Of a stretch of 64,000 nt of DNA, positions 11,201 to 21,950 are shown in pieces. The notes beneath the pieces are model-generated. The model was not told the DNA's origin. It saw only the letters and a program-made list of their open reading frames with translations, and ran no database searches. This DNA comes from Apophysomyces variabilis (Eukaryota > Mucoromycota > Mucoromycetes > Mucorales > Mucoraceae). The position numbers and the translations under genes were made by a program. Location: assembly GCA_002749535.1 (NCBI GenBank), contig MZZL01000408.1, positions 2,186,631 to 2,250,630 of the forward strand, read 5' to 3'. The stretch's first letter is position 1; each line of letters starts with the position of its first letter.

Positions 11201-11465
11201 AGGTAACCCTTGATAAGATCCTGTCGAACTTTGGTTAACATTATTGATAAGAACATCTTTGGTTCGTCATCACGAGTACCTTTTGCGTTTCGATGGTGAA
11301 GGACATTATGAGTTTAGAGAGTAAGTTAAAGATCTCTATGGCGAAGAGTTGGGAGCTAATAAGGCACGGTTGTTTAGAATGGATCCTGAGGATACATCAT
11401 CGCCTTTCGGTTTCGGTCATGGGAAGACTAAACCTCAAGTTAAACTAGACGCAAGTGAGATGTAA
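8286..11465 (+). CDS. Peroxisomal ABCD half-transporter (PXA1/PXA2, adrenoleukodystrophy family)
   Basis: The gene is broken into many short exons; the first are 8286-8505, 8579-8654, 8712-8729, 8801-8879, 8941-9021 and 9071-9264. Joined in phase they give a normal ABCD protein. The N-terminal membrane domain includes [10 protein letters not shown], a [18 protein letters not shown] segment and the EAA-like region [12 protein letters not shown]. The nucleotide-binding domain has Walker [10 protein letters not shown] (about 10590), signature [14 protein letters not shown] (from 10979), Walker [12 protein letters not shown] and the H-loop TVSHR. These half-transporters dimerise in the peroxisomal membrane and import long-chain acyl-CoA for beta-oxidation. 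The start is taken at MANAVSVL; an upstream in-frame ATG at 8187 is less likely. One intron probably ends at GTGTAG before SRVAELF. PXA1 versus PXA2 identity is unresolved. Confidence 0.9.
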
Positions 11466-11756
11466 AAAAAAAAGATCATCACTTTTACCATTGTATAGCT
11501 GTTTCTTTGATCCATAGCTGGTTCCTGACTTTGTTTCTTCATGCAGAAAAAATTATCTCAAAAATAAGACAATTTCTTAATGAAGACATAGTTGCATGGT
11601 TACTCTTTTTAAAAGTGGCTCGTAGAAAAATGGGAAAGTGTGAAAAAGATTGCGGTCCAATCGGATTGTTACAAAAACTGGAAATTCTACTTCAACCATG
11701 ACGGATCATTCACTTCTTCTTTTCTGCGTGACTGAAAACCCGACTCGCTTCCCTCC
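11466..11756. other. Short intergenic region
   Basis: AT-rich sequence joins the ABCD stop to the RhoGAP start. A 64-codon ORF at 11507-11701 is lysine/leucine-biased and has no recognisable domain. Confidence 0.45.
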
Positions 11757-14367
11757 ATGAATCGTCCAAGGAGCGTTATTACCAGTGTGGACGATGAGGT
11801 AACCCAACATTGTACGACATAAAAAACTATAGTCGTGACATGGAAGCCGAATGGCCACCATTTACCTTAGATACCCAGCATTGAAGCACATCTCGAATAT
11901 GTCAATAAGCTATTCAAGTGGACAGTGCATGATCTCGATCGCTTCATTTCCTTTCTCAAATCACGGTAGGCAATTACACATGAAGCTACTCTTTAACAAC
12001 CAACAAGCTTAGCAGCAGAGGAGCTTTATGTCCAGTCGCTCCGAAAAGTGGGCAAGGCGACACTTTCTCCTGAACCAGAGAATTATTCGTATTTTGGCCA
12101 AAAAGAATCCACTTTCCAACAAGCTGTTTCTGAATACGAGGCCTCTGTAGAGAAAACAGTAGTCGTGCGGAGCGAAGTTATACAGACCATGAGGACACAA
12201 ATCGATCTGCTGATCAAACTCAGAGTGAGAGAGAAGAAAAAAAAAGAGAGCCTCTTTAATAAAACGGAGCCATTTGAAATGTTTACGCAGAAACAATCTC
12301 TCTTTTTTCTTTTTTTCTCCAACAGGATTCGCATGAACAACGCCGCAAAAAAGTAAAGACCGTATTGAGTCAAAAGAATATGGACTATATCACGTTCAGA
12401 ACCCGAGATATCGTGAAGGTATGTTTTCTGCAGTACCCATTAGTAAAATTAGTGTGCAAATGCACTCATTGTTCAAGTAAAGCGTCAACGAACATATATA
12501 GCTAAATGCCATGAACTTGCTTATGCACAACAACATCAATACGAAGGGGACACTACTCGCCGAATATCTTCGGAGGAAGCACGGCCTCGAGCATCGGCAG
12601 ATAGTGGTCGTGAAACGGATGGTAGTTCAACCTCTTCTATTCAGGATCCTAGAAGAAGCATGGTCGGATTTATGGCTCAGATGCGGACGCAATTGGCCAA
12701 TGCAACAATAACAGACCCTTCTCGACAGACTGCGCGATTTGTAAAACTAAAGAAAGAAATCACTGAGGCCGGTAATTAGGCGCGATAAGCTTGCACGTTT
12801 GGCTCAACGAAATCTTCGTAGACGATGACTATCGTAAAGGAATTTTGACTTTGGAAGTATTGAGAAAATGCCAAATAGACACAGCCAAACATGCGATCAG
12901 GGTAAGGAGATACTACGAGGCATTCTATGTAGGTGCAGGTCGATTGATACGTATATTCCTTGCAATATTAGCATGTAGAAGCGACCTTTCTTAACAAGAC
13001 TGACACTACAAAAGCTGTCCTGTCGACTATACTGGCAGCAGAACAAGCAGCTCTTTTGGAAGAGTCAGAAGTAATGACCTTTGTTTCCTTTTTTTTTGGC
13101 GTTGGTCTAATATGATGTGCATAGATGATGAAGAATGTAATCAATCTCACTGCGGATATGGATGGCAGCGTAGATGTAGAGGTTTTTAAGAAGGAGTATA
13201 AAAATACCAATTTCCTATCACCTTCTCAAATCTATTACGAAAACATCCCGAATGGTAAATGCAAAGGTCTGTATATGGCTACTTTACGCAAGCTGTGAAA
13301 AATAACCTGCTGCCTATTTGTAACTAGATATTCTTTTTGGAATATCGCTTGATGAGTATGCGGAAGAACACGGCAGAACAGTGCCTTTATTGGTGACAAA
13401 ATGTGTGGAGGCTGTAGAACGAATGGGGCTACAAAAGGAAGGGATATATCGGATTTCAGGACGCCAAAGCAATGTGGATATCTTAAAAGGGGAGTTTGAA
13501 AAGAATGAAGAAGCAATGGAGTTGGATACCACCAAATATGACGTCTTCACAATTGCATCTGTCCTGAAAGTATTCCTACGTGAATTAAGAAAGCCACTCA
13601 TTGGTCTTACTATGCAAGAACGAATGGATTATACAAGTAGGATATGAACTGTTCTTAAAGATTTCAGGAAGTTAATATCCCTGTTATACAGTGAAAGAAG
13701 AAAAAGAACGACTTAAGTATCTCAAAGCCAAACTATCATCACTCGGCAAGCCAAATCGTGATACACTCCAGGTTGTGATTGGCAATCTAGCCAAGTAAGT
13801 GAAATTCTATGGTAAATTTCATGGAAATAAACCACGTTATATTGGATTAGAGTGAATGCGAAGGCGGAAGTAAACAAAATGAACATACAAAACCTGTCTG
13901 TTATTTTTACTCCTGCAATTTTCCATGACCATAACAAAGCAGACAATGCAGGCGAATGGTACTCAGACAAGGTATTAGAGGATCTAATACTACATCACAA
14001 GGAGCTGTTTGCCAATATCCCGGACATGGTGCAAAATTCCGTTACAGACATGGCAGATCCGTTATCTTTATCAGAAACCCACCAATTCAACCATGACAAG
14101 CCGGAAACGGGGCTGCATGACACTCGATTTAGCCGGGTGACAGAAGAATCCAGGGAGATGAGTCCTCGCAGACGTTCAGATTCTAGCCTCGAGTCGAAGC
14201 CAGAGATTGTTAAGCCCGCGGGGACCAAATCGCATGGACTTTTACGGAGAGCCACTATGAAAGCACGAGCAGTGATGCCACAACGACAGGAAGTCGCACA
14301 GGATATCTCGGATGGTAGCTCCATACGGCGGTCAAACTCTGTACGAACATCCCCCTCCAATGTCTGA
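11757..14367 (+). CDS. BAR/F-BAR-type plus RhoGAP protein (Rgd1-like)
   Basis: Exon 1 starts at ATG 11757 (MNRPRSVITSVDDE). Following exons read IEAHLEYVNKLFKWTVHDLD and AAEELYVQSLRKVGKATL, then long helical coiled segments (to about 13190) that fit a BAR/F-BAR membrane-curvature dimer. The RhoGAP domain follows (about 13310-14030): LVTKCVEAVE, the arginine-finger loop EGIYRISGR (Arg codon 13450-13452), FLRELRKPLI and the NLSVIFTPAIF block. The C-terminal 110 residues are Ser/Arg-rich and probably disordered, with likely phosphosites. Rgd1-type proteins switch off Rho GTPases at membranes during polarised growth and septation. The domain order fits that family; the exact orthologue is not established because the BAR half is split over many small exons. 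Confidence 0.8.
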
Positions 14368-15463
14368 TAACATCGCTTCGCTTTGAAATGTTTTCATTAC
14401 TTTTCCCTTTTTTCCGTCTTAAACCTGTCACATTCCCATATTTATGGATTCAAAGTCTTGATGTACTCATACAATATAACAACCATTCGTCCCGATACAT
14501 GAAGCGATCTAAGCCAAAGAGAACATAGAATATAATCTGAAGGGAAATGGGGAGAAATACTATCATATGCGGGAACCATTCCGGCAGAATCTTTTCTGGC
14601 ACTAGACAATCCCTCTCTCTTTCTTCCATTTTTGAAACGCGGGCTTCAAACAAAGTGTGCTTTCTCTGTCTCGGAATGTGGCCCTTTTTTTGCTACATTT
14701 TCCTTTTAAAGAAGAGATGATCAGAGCCTTAATACCGAGTCGGCCATTCGTAGCAACGACCCAGTACGTTTGGAAAACGAGAGTCTGCCGTCGGTTGAAT
14801 AGATGGACAGTTTCATTGAAACCATATACTCGGAGGAAGACTGAAAAAATAAAAAGAAGATTGCGCCAACTGACAGTTTCCATTGTGCGACGATACAAAG
14901 AAACAAAATTGTAATCATGACATCATAGACAAATGCCGAGGCACGAAGAAGTGTTTGTTTGGAGACGCTGCAGCCAAGATAAATTGGGAAGGATAAGCAA
15001 AAAGAAAAGATTTGAACCAAGACCTGTCCCTCGGGAAATGGAGCTTGGAAAAGCATGGCAGCAGGATGACTAGTTTTTGCTTGATGGAGACAGTTCGGCA
15101 TGTCCCCAGGCCTGAGCTTTGTTAAGTTTGCTGATTGGCATTTCTTCTAGGACAAATAGAAATCTATGCGTTCAAGTTATGTCATTGTAATGGGACTATC
15201 CTTGGTTAGACCAGGTTATTTTTGTGCTTCGGTGGGGTTAGGAATAACAAAACAGTAATGACTACAGATCCGATATTGAATCAACCCATCTCCGGAGTTC
15301 CTTCTTCTTGCTACGAATTAAGTCTTAGAAGTGATATACACACCACATCGTTTTCCGACAAGTTGTCCTATTCAGTATCCGACTTTTTAATCAGCTCAAT
15401 GGATGCCACTCAAGCTCCAGCTTTTTCCTTTTTTGTCCCGTCATCCTATTGATTGACATCGGT
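14368..15463. other. Spacer with weak coding-like traces
   Basis: Minus-strand ORFs (14602-14898, 14721-15101) are F-, C- and S-rich and lack domains. A plus-strand 76-codon ORF at 15222-15452 (Ser-rich) immediately precedes the short ORF listed separately and may belong with it. Confidence 0.35.
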
Positions 15464-15625
15464 ATGATCGGAGTTTGTGTTTCGGACATCTCCGTGTTCA
15501 AATCACAGGCACGCACATTAATTAAAGAATTGCCAAGACAGCTCGACTATTCAACCATCTCCAGTCAGAAAGGAGGGGTTCGCCACATACAGTACACCCG
15601 ACTGAATGACGTGATTAAATACTAA
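15464..15625 (+). CDS. Short protein-like ORF, unrecognised (53 residues)
   Basis: ATG 15464 to TAA 15623-15625. The composition is protein-like, with SDISVFKSQARTLIKELPRQ and a tail HIQYTRLNDVIKY. The frame stays open a little upstream of the ATG, so it may be the last exon of a longer or decayed gene. I recognise no family; it sits in a region of other fragmentary frames and may be element debris. Confidence 0.3.
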   Translation: MIGVCVSDISVFKSQARTLIKELPRQLDYSTISSQKGGVRHIQYTRLNDVIKY

Positions 15626-17012
15626 TATGGTATATCTCTTTTTGAATGCACATGTTTCCCTTTGGTTTTGCTATACTCGAACAGAGCGAGACGTTGCTAT
15701 CGATCCCTTGATAGCAAAATAAAATAAAAGAAAAAAAATGTCCAATTTTAAACGCTGCCGCAGACTCTCCTAAATTATTTTATCATTCCCTTAAAGTATA
15801 TCCCGAACCTAATGCTCTTTTTTGAATAGAGATAGAAGTTGTTATGGGATCTGACGGGTATAGCACCCCTGTCTTGTGGAATAGACGACTAAGAAATTCC
15901 CTTGTTTAATTCAATTTGCAAGTCCAAAAAAAGCTGTCAAGCTACTGTTGCCCTGGTTATAGTACGAACAACTCCCTATCAACAGCGTAGTCGTCGCCAC
16001 CATCTTGTCAACCAGACAACAGATCTACCACGATCACCGTATCTATTACGAGCAGGATGGAAAAGATGGCCTGACGATCTCGAATAAATATGTGGCTGCC
16101 GTTGCAAGGTGCATCCGGATTGATAGCTACTTAAAGTAGTATTATCTTCCTGGGTTATCCTGACATGCGGAGGTGGTAGGTCAAGATACGATAAGTCTGT
16201 TGTCGGCTCTAAAGACGTCCTACTGGCCATGGTTGACCATGCGGAATAAGTACAAAAATAACATTGTGATTCGCCGAAATGTTCAGTAAATCGCGAACTC
16301 TTGGCCATGAGGGAATGGCAAAAAGGAAATCAAGGTGGTTTCTACCTTACTTTATAAAGTCGGATCCAAGATCAAGCAAATTACCAAACTTGGTTTTACG
16401 TCTGCGTATACAGATGGCAAGTTGTACAACAATAAAGCGAGGCGTTTTTCATCTTCCGAGACAAAGCCAAAGTTTGTGGGCTCTTTATTTGTATACTGAG
16501 AAAAATTAAACTTGAATAACGAATCAGATGATCTTTTTTATCTGTGCAAAACAAAAGGGCTGCTCAACTGCAGATTGACGTCTGATCACATATGTACCCA
16601 AACAGACAAATGGAAATTCGGCTTTAGAATGGGAGCGATAGATAGAAAAGTACAAATGAAAGAGTAAGAAAGAGTAGCAGTAGTATGTTTACTGTTTCCC
16701 CATCGTTCTATTATTCTCTTGCATACTGTCTTTCTCTCCCTTTCCCATATAGACATGCTCCCCTTATTTTTCCTATTCTCTGCTTAGCAAAATAAGTAGA
16801 CGGTCCAGTTTTGTGTTCATCGGGTCACGTTGTCTCGTGATCATCTTCTCTCTCATCTTTATTCTTTTTCAATTCAATTCCGCTCCCTATAACTTTCTTT
16901 ATATATTACTTTATCTTCGTCACCCTCGTCGTGTGCCGTCTCCGATTTGAGTAATATGCAGTGCTGAATATTTGTTAGTTTATATCTTCTTTTTCTTTCG
17001 TTTTCTTTTGCC
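15626..17012. other. Spacer with fragmentary frames; pyrimidine-rich promoter at the right end
   Basis: Interrupted plus-strand frames near 15980-16090 and 16300-16510 (LGFTSAYTDGKLYNNKARRF) look weakly coding but break at stops and match nothing I recognise. The last 300 bases (16700-17010) are C/T-rich with a TATATATTA stretch near 16900, consistent with the promoter and leader of the gene starting at 17013. Confidence 0.35.
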
Positions 17013-20000
17013 ATGTCATTGAATAGACAGAGATCTCGAACCCGCATCAACAGAGCGAATACTATTCCTTCGTTAGCAAGTGCCCCGTTAACAACAAATG
17101 ACAGGGCTTATAATGACGCGATTGAAGATTCTATACAGGAATGGCTAATAAAGAGTATTGCGGAATCGTCCGGTTCACCCGTGGGCTCGTTGGAAGAAAG
17201 TCCTTGTCGGTGTTGTGGGCAACCGGACTGTGAAAACTTGGCCACATTGACAGCCACTATCCGAAAACTGGAAGGAGAGACTCGTTTGGCAGGAGGTAAG
17301 AAACGGAAAAAAAAAGGAAGAAAATGAGAACAGGTCCCGGAAGCAAGGAGAACTTTATGATCTAAATTCCTTAGCAGAAATCGGGCAAAGTCTATTGCAT
17401 AAACATGAGACCTACGTACTGGAATCGACAGAAATAAAATCCGTTTTGGAACAACAGGTGCGGTTATAGAGAGAGAGGAGAGAAAGACACAAAGTGAAGA
17501 GCGTTGCATCTATCATGCTGTGTTTTTGTGTAACCGACATTGTTCATGTCTTTTTTTTCTATTTCTTTTTCTATATCTCTATCTTTTTTGTCTTTTTTTT
17601 TGCTTATTTAGGTAGAAGAAGCGCGAGAACGGATACGAGAATTAGAGCAACTTCTGGAAGATACTGAAATGACGAAACAAAGTTTAATCGAGCAAAAAAA
17701 TAAATCGACATGGGAGTGGCAAAAGACACAAAGGGTAAAGAGAAAAAAAGAGGACTTTCAATGTATGCAAAGCAGCCCTTATTTTTCGTTTGTTTTAGAC
17801 ATTGGAGGAAACCGCCACTGATTTGGAAACAGCCAACAATCGATGCATTCAGCTAGCCAATGAATTAAAACTGAAGACCATGGAAGTCGAAAAACTCCGG
17901 ATATTTAAATTTATGGTTCGACAAGCAGATGGTCGGGAAGAGACATTACGTGCAAAGGTGACCATATTTTGGCAGAGACTCACGTTGGGTTGAATGATAA
18001 CACGCGTAATAGCTCGAGGACACGAAACAAGAATTGGCTGTGTCGCGTAAAAATGGCCTCAGCTGCGAATCAAAACATAAGAAACTCAAGGCTAGATATG
18101 GTCAGACCGATTTGCAAAACATGAACGCTTTTTACTAAAACTTTTTTTCCCTCACTTAGAAACTTTATATCGTGCCTATGAAAAACTTAAGTTGGATCAA
18201 CAGGGTGGCATGACCACCGAAAGTGAGTTAGACCTTGAATGGTTACGAGAATCGAATGAAAAACTACGTAAAGATGTTCTCAAGGTAATATAAAAGAGCA
18301 AAGAGTCAAAAAGAAAAAAAAAAGGGGGTGAAAGATCAACAAGTAGAAAGGGGACGGGCGTGATTCTACTAAAGGAAAAACACAATTGACCCATACGGAC
18401 TCCTTAATGCAGCTTACGTCTGTCTTGATGTCGCCCACGTCCGATATGCATCATACCAACCAAAACCATCTGATTACCGTGATCAAAGAGCTCGCATTGG
18501 CAAACAATAAGCTCAAGGGCGATTTGATGGACTGCCGCGAACTATTATCCGAAACGCGTAACGAAGTGCTGGCACTGAATCACAGGATAGAAGAAATTGA
18601 ACAGGGGGAATGCGATGATATACATACCACACCACCATCCCCGCAATCCATTCCCATAGCCAAACCATCCGTCGACACCAAGCTAAGGCTTGGTCACTTA
18701 GCAACGGAAGAGAGTATGGGCTGGTTGAGCACATCAGCACCTCAAGCAGACGATCTTGATCTTTGTCGACCAAACGTACGACGCCAAACGAAACCTATTC
18801 TATCACGTAAATCTTCTCATGGAAAAGAACGTGCGATGACAGCACCTACTTTTCTGAGTACAGAAAATCCGACACCTGCATCTTCATCCTTACCAACGAC
18901 AACGCCAGCTGTCATTCATCATCACTATCACTATCATATGCAACAACAAAAAAATAAAGACTCCATCAAAGAGCCAATAGATATAGACGACAGTGTACCT
19001 GAATCGAGTAGACCAAAAGCAGAAAAGAAGGTTCAGATGGATGTAAGTGTTCGTTTAGATGTGCCCCAATGACAGGAACCAGAAGCATGACTCATTTTTA
19101 TCGCAATTTTAATTACACCCTCCAAGGATCTTCCACCTGCTGTACTTACGCTATCACCTAGTTCTTCATTGCAAACCGTGACTAGCCGAACAGCAGAGGA
19201 TGATCAAGGCATACCCTACCATCAGTTGTGGATCTATATGACACAGTATCTTGAACGACTAAGGGATACTGATATTCGAGCTCTTAATCGAAGATTACGC
19301 CGAGCCTTTGATATTTTGGAACTAAGCACGATGAGTAATTCAATCATCGATAATATCTTAATAGAAGTTGAATCTTGGAAGACCCGGTTTGAATGGATAG
19401 AAAAAGAAATGAACAGCACCCGCAAGACACATGCGTGGGCACATGAAGCATCCATGGACGATTTCTTCCCCATCGTACGCCTTACCCAGGACATGTTGCG
19501 AGAAATCGGGCAACTGCGAACGACAATGAACGAATTACAACTAGAATATGTCAAAAAGGTCGAAGAAAGCGAGATCCGAGCGGAGAAGGAAGTTTTGCGG
19601 AAACAGAAAGAAAAAAAAGCATCCTCATCATCACCGCAGCCTTTCGGTGCACTGACGTGGTTAACGAACATGTTTCAACGCCCATCTCAGCCAAAGGCTC
19701 CTTTAGCAAGGTCTGTCTCTCATGATTCCATGAGTACCCGTTATATAAGTGACCGCTTGTCCACTCCAACAATTGTCAATGACAAACCGGACAGAGTTAT
19801 CAGACGAAAAAAGAGTGATCTAGAAAAACATGGTCCTCCTGCCAGTTTCCCAAGATCAGCCGGTGAAAAGCGACGACCACGGTCGGGCTCAGTTCAAGCA
19901 AGACCGATTCCATACCCTACTCTACGTCCATCGCAAAGCACGGGGGCGAGGAGGTCTTCTCCTATACAGTCACCAGCACTGGAATATGTCGTACGAAAGA

Positions 20001-20125
20001 AACGTAGTGCTCTTGGGTTACGGACATCAGCTGAATATGACTTAAGCACCAGTCCAGCCTCACCAGATATGGATGTAGATTGGAAAGTCGCCAATACATT
20101 TGGTAGTAGTTGGTTCAACAAATAA
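17013..20125 (+). CDS. Large coiled-coil protein with CC1-box/HAP1-TRAK-like motif
   Basis: The first exons are 17013-17295, 17375-17457 and a third from 17612; further exons run to TAA at 20125, and the in-phase product is roughly 800 residues. The N-terminus has a short Cys motif (CRCCGQPDC). Across the first splice comes LAGAEIGQSLLHKHETYV, which resembles the CC1 box plus following helix of HAP1/TRAK/BICD-type dynein adaptors (AARIGQSLL-x-K-N). Long heptad coiled coils follow (VEEARERIRELEQLLEDTE and onward), then Ser/Thr/Pro-rich linkers and a His-rich patch. A helical C-terminal domain occupies about 19200-19600, with a basic Ser-rich tail ending GSSWFNK. Role as a motor adaptor is inference. 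The alternative is a generic cytoskeletal or polarity coiled-coil protein. Confidence 0.65.
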
Positions 20126-20208
20126 AAAGAAAGCCTAAGCAACTCTTCCATCGTTTGCTTCATTGTTTTCATGCAAATGCTAATAAGGATATAAAAAAAA
20201 TTCCATGT

Positions 20209-20857
20209 TCAGATGAGATCATGCCAGGTCTCATTATAACAGTCTGAGTCATCCGTGTCATCTTCACTGTCCGATATGTGCTCTTCTTCTCTTTTCTTCA
20301 TACACTTGAGACAACGCGCCTTTTCAGCGTTGCGGCGCTGGCTCTAAGGAACAACAAGGAAAACAGGAGTGAGGACCTCTTTTCTCTTTAGGCATTTCTT
20401 TGTTTGCATCCACTCACTTTTGCGAAATGTTCTAATGACTTTGTTTTGGTACAAGTCATGCATGTTAACGTGGTAGTCTGAGACGCCGTACATTGCTTGC
20501 AGGAGATGAGCTTTTTCTGCTTATTGTAGCTTGGAGGGGCAAAAGCTGAGACAGCATATCATTAGTTACACTCATCGTTGGCTTTTTTTTTTGATCCCTG
20601 AAGGCAGCTTACGGTTGAATGTAGCTTTTTGTATCTGCGTCTTTGAAAAAGCATCAAGCTGTTTGTCCTATAAAGAAGGTTTATTATGGATAAATCTCAT
20701 GGAGAGCACGTCATAGTGTTTATACTTACCATATTGCAGAAAACACATCGCAAAGTCTTTATGCGCGATTGATCTGACATGTACATTAGATTGGCGCAAC
20801 AGATTGACAGAGGATTCTAGTCATCGTGGTATTTACCGTTCGACGCATAGCTTCCAT
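20209..20857 (-). CDS. Stc1-type zinc-finger protein, five short exons
   Basis: On the minus strand, exons 20857-20837, 20756-20730, 20667-20613, 20545-20418 and 20343-20209 have consensus GT-AG borders and join in phase to 121 residues. The product carries four CxxC pairs: CVFC, CKQC, CMTC and CLKC. Between them are the spacers typical of the Stc1 LIM-like domain: DKQLDAFSKTQIQKATFN after the first pair, and SLEHFAKSQRRNAEKARC before the last. The acidic tail ends WHDLI. In fission yeast, Stc1 links the RNAi effector RITS to the CLRC H3K9 methyltransferase. Domain identity is strong; that function here is inferred. The start at the ATG of MEAMRRT is the first after an in-frame stop. It lies tail to tail with the coiled-coil gene. 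Confidence 0.75.
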
Positions 20858-21950
20858 GACTTTCTTGAAAAGAGCTCTGAATGCGAAAGTTCCCTGCAGG
20901 CCCTTGGCGACTCATTTGTTGAAGAAAGAAAAGGAAGAAGAAATGCACACACACCAGAATAGGTCCAAATATGGTCGACTGGCTGAGTTTGGAGACAATG
21001 AACTCAAAAGATGGACAAATTTTTTTTGTCTTCACTTCCCATGCTAGAGAAGACAAAGTAAATCATTAATCACTAGTAAGTGAAATGGATGGCTTTTTGT
21101 TAGTCTTTGAGACTAGAATGGAGTGCCATACTTAGATCTTTATGTTATGAAAAATTAGGTTACAATCGCCTCCATTTGTTTGTTAAAAGGAACCAAACTT
21201 GAAACTATGATAAAAGTCCTTCAATTCAAACTTCTGAGGCATTATCGGAGTGTACCTGAGTTATATGATGTGTCGACGATCTAAACATGATTCTTATCAG
21301 GAGCATCTAGCATATATTTCATATAAATATAGTAAAAGCATATTATACATAGCTTTTAACATATTTTCCTTATAGAAGCCTTGTTCATTTGGAACAAAGC
21401 CCTTTGACTGACATTCATTTCTTATCGGAATTAATGTTAGTGAGTTTCAATTAATCGTGCAGTTTGTTTATCTATTATATATAGCAATCTCCTAAAAAAG
21501 ATCAGTTTCAGGTAACGGATTGCATTTAGTACCTAGGCTGAAGAATTGACGTTTCATTTATGACATCCATAGGCTGACTTACCATATTGCAAGTGCTCTT
21601 TATGATCTATAGAGGCTGTCAGCTTTTAGTTGACTGTCAATGTCCCTATGCAGACCGATCTTGCAGTTTCAAAAAATACGTGCTACTAGCAAGAATGTAT
21701 TGAAATAACCCTCTATTTGGCCGATTTATCAAAATAGTATATACTCGTCTTCCAGAAAGTCTTTATCTTTCTTTGGCTCTTCCGAATGGCTATTTTTTTG
21801 GTAGGTTCTTCCAAATCGTGCAGGTAGTGTCTTCTGCCAATCGTTTTATCGCTTACGTCACCTAAACTTATTTCGGTAGGTGTAGCCCACAAAGAGACCG
21901 TCTATTCGCACCACTAAAAGTTGCCGAACATCTTCTTCCTGTCCCCCCAA
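20858..21950. other. Intergenic, promoter sides of Stc1-type and LDB genes
   Basis: AT-rich DNA between divergent genes. No ORF over 75 codons is convincing, and no RNA gene or repeat is seen. Confidence 0.5.

Noticed and set aside
14602..15101. Minus-strand ORFs up to 126 codons downstream of the RhoGAP gene
   Set aside because: Hydrophobic, F/S/C-biased translations without motifs.
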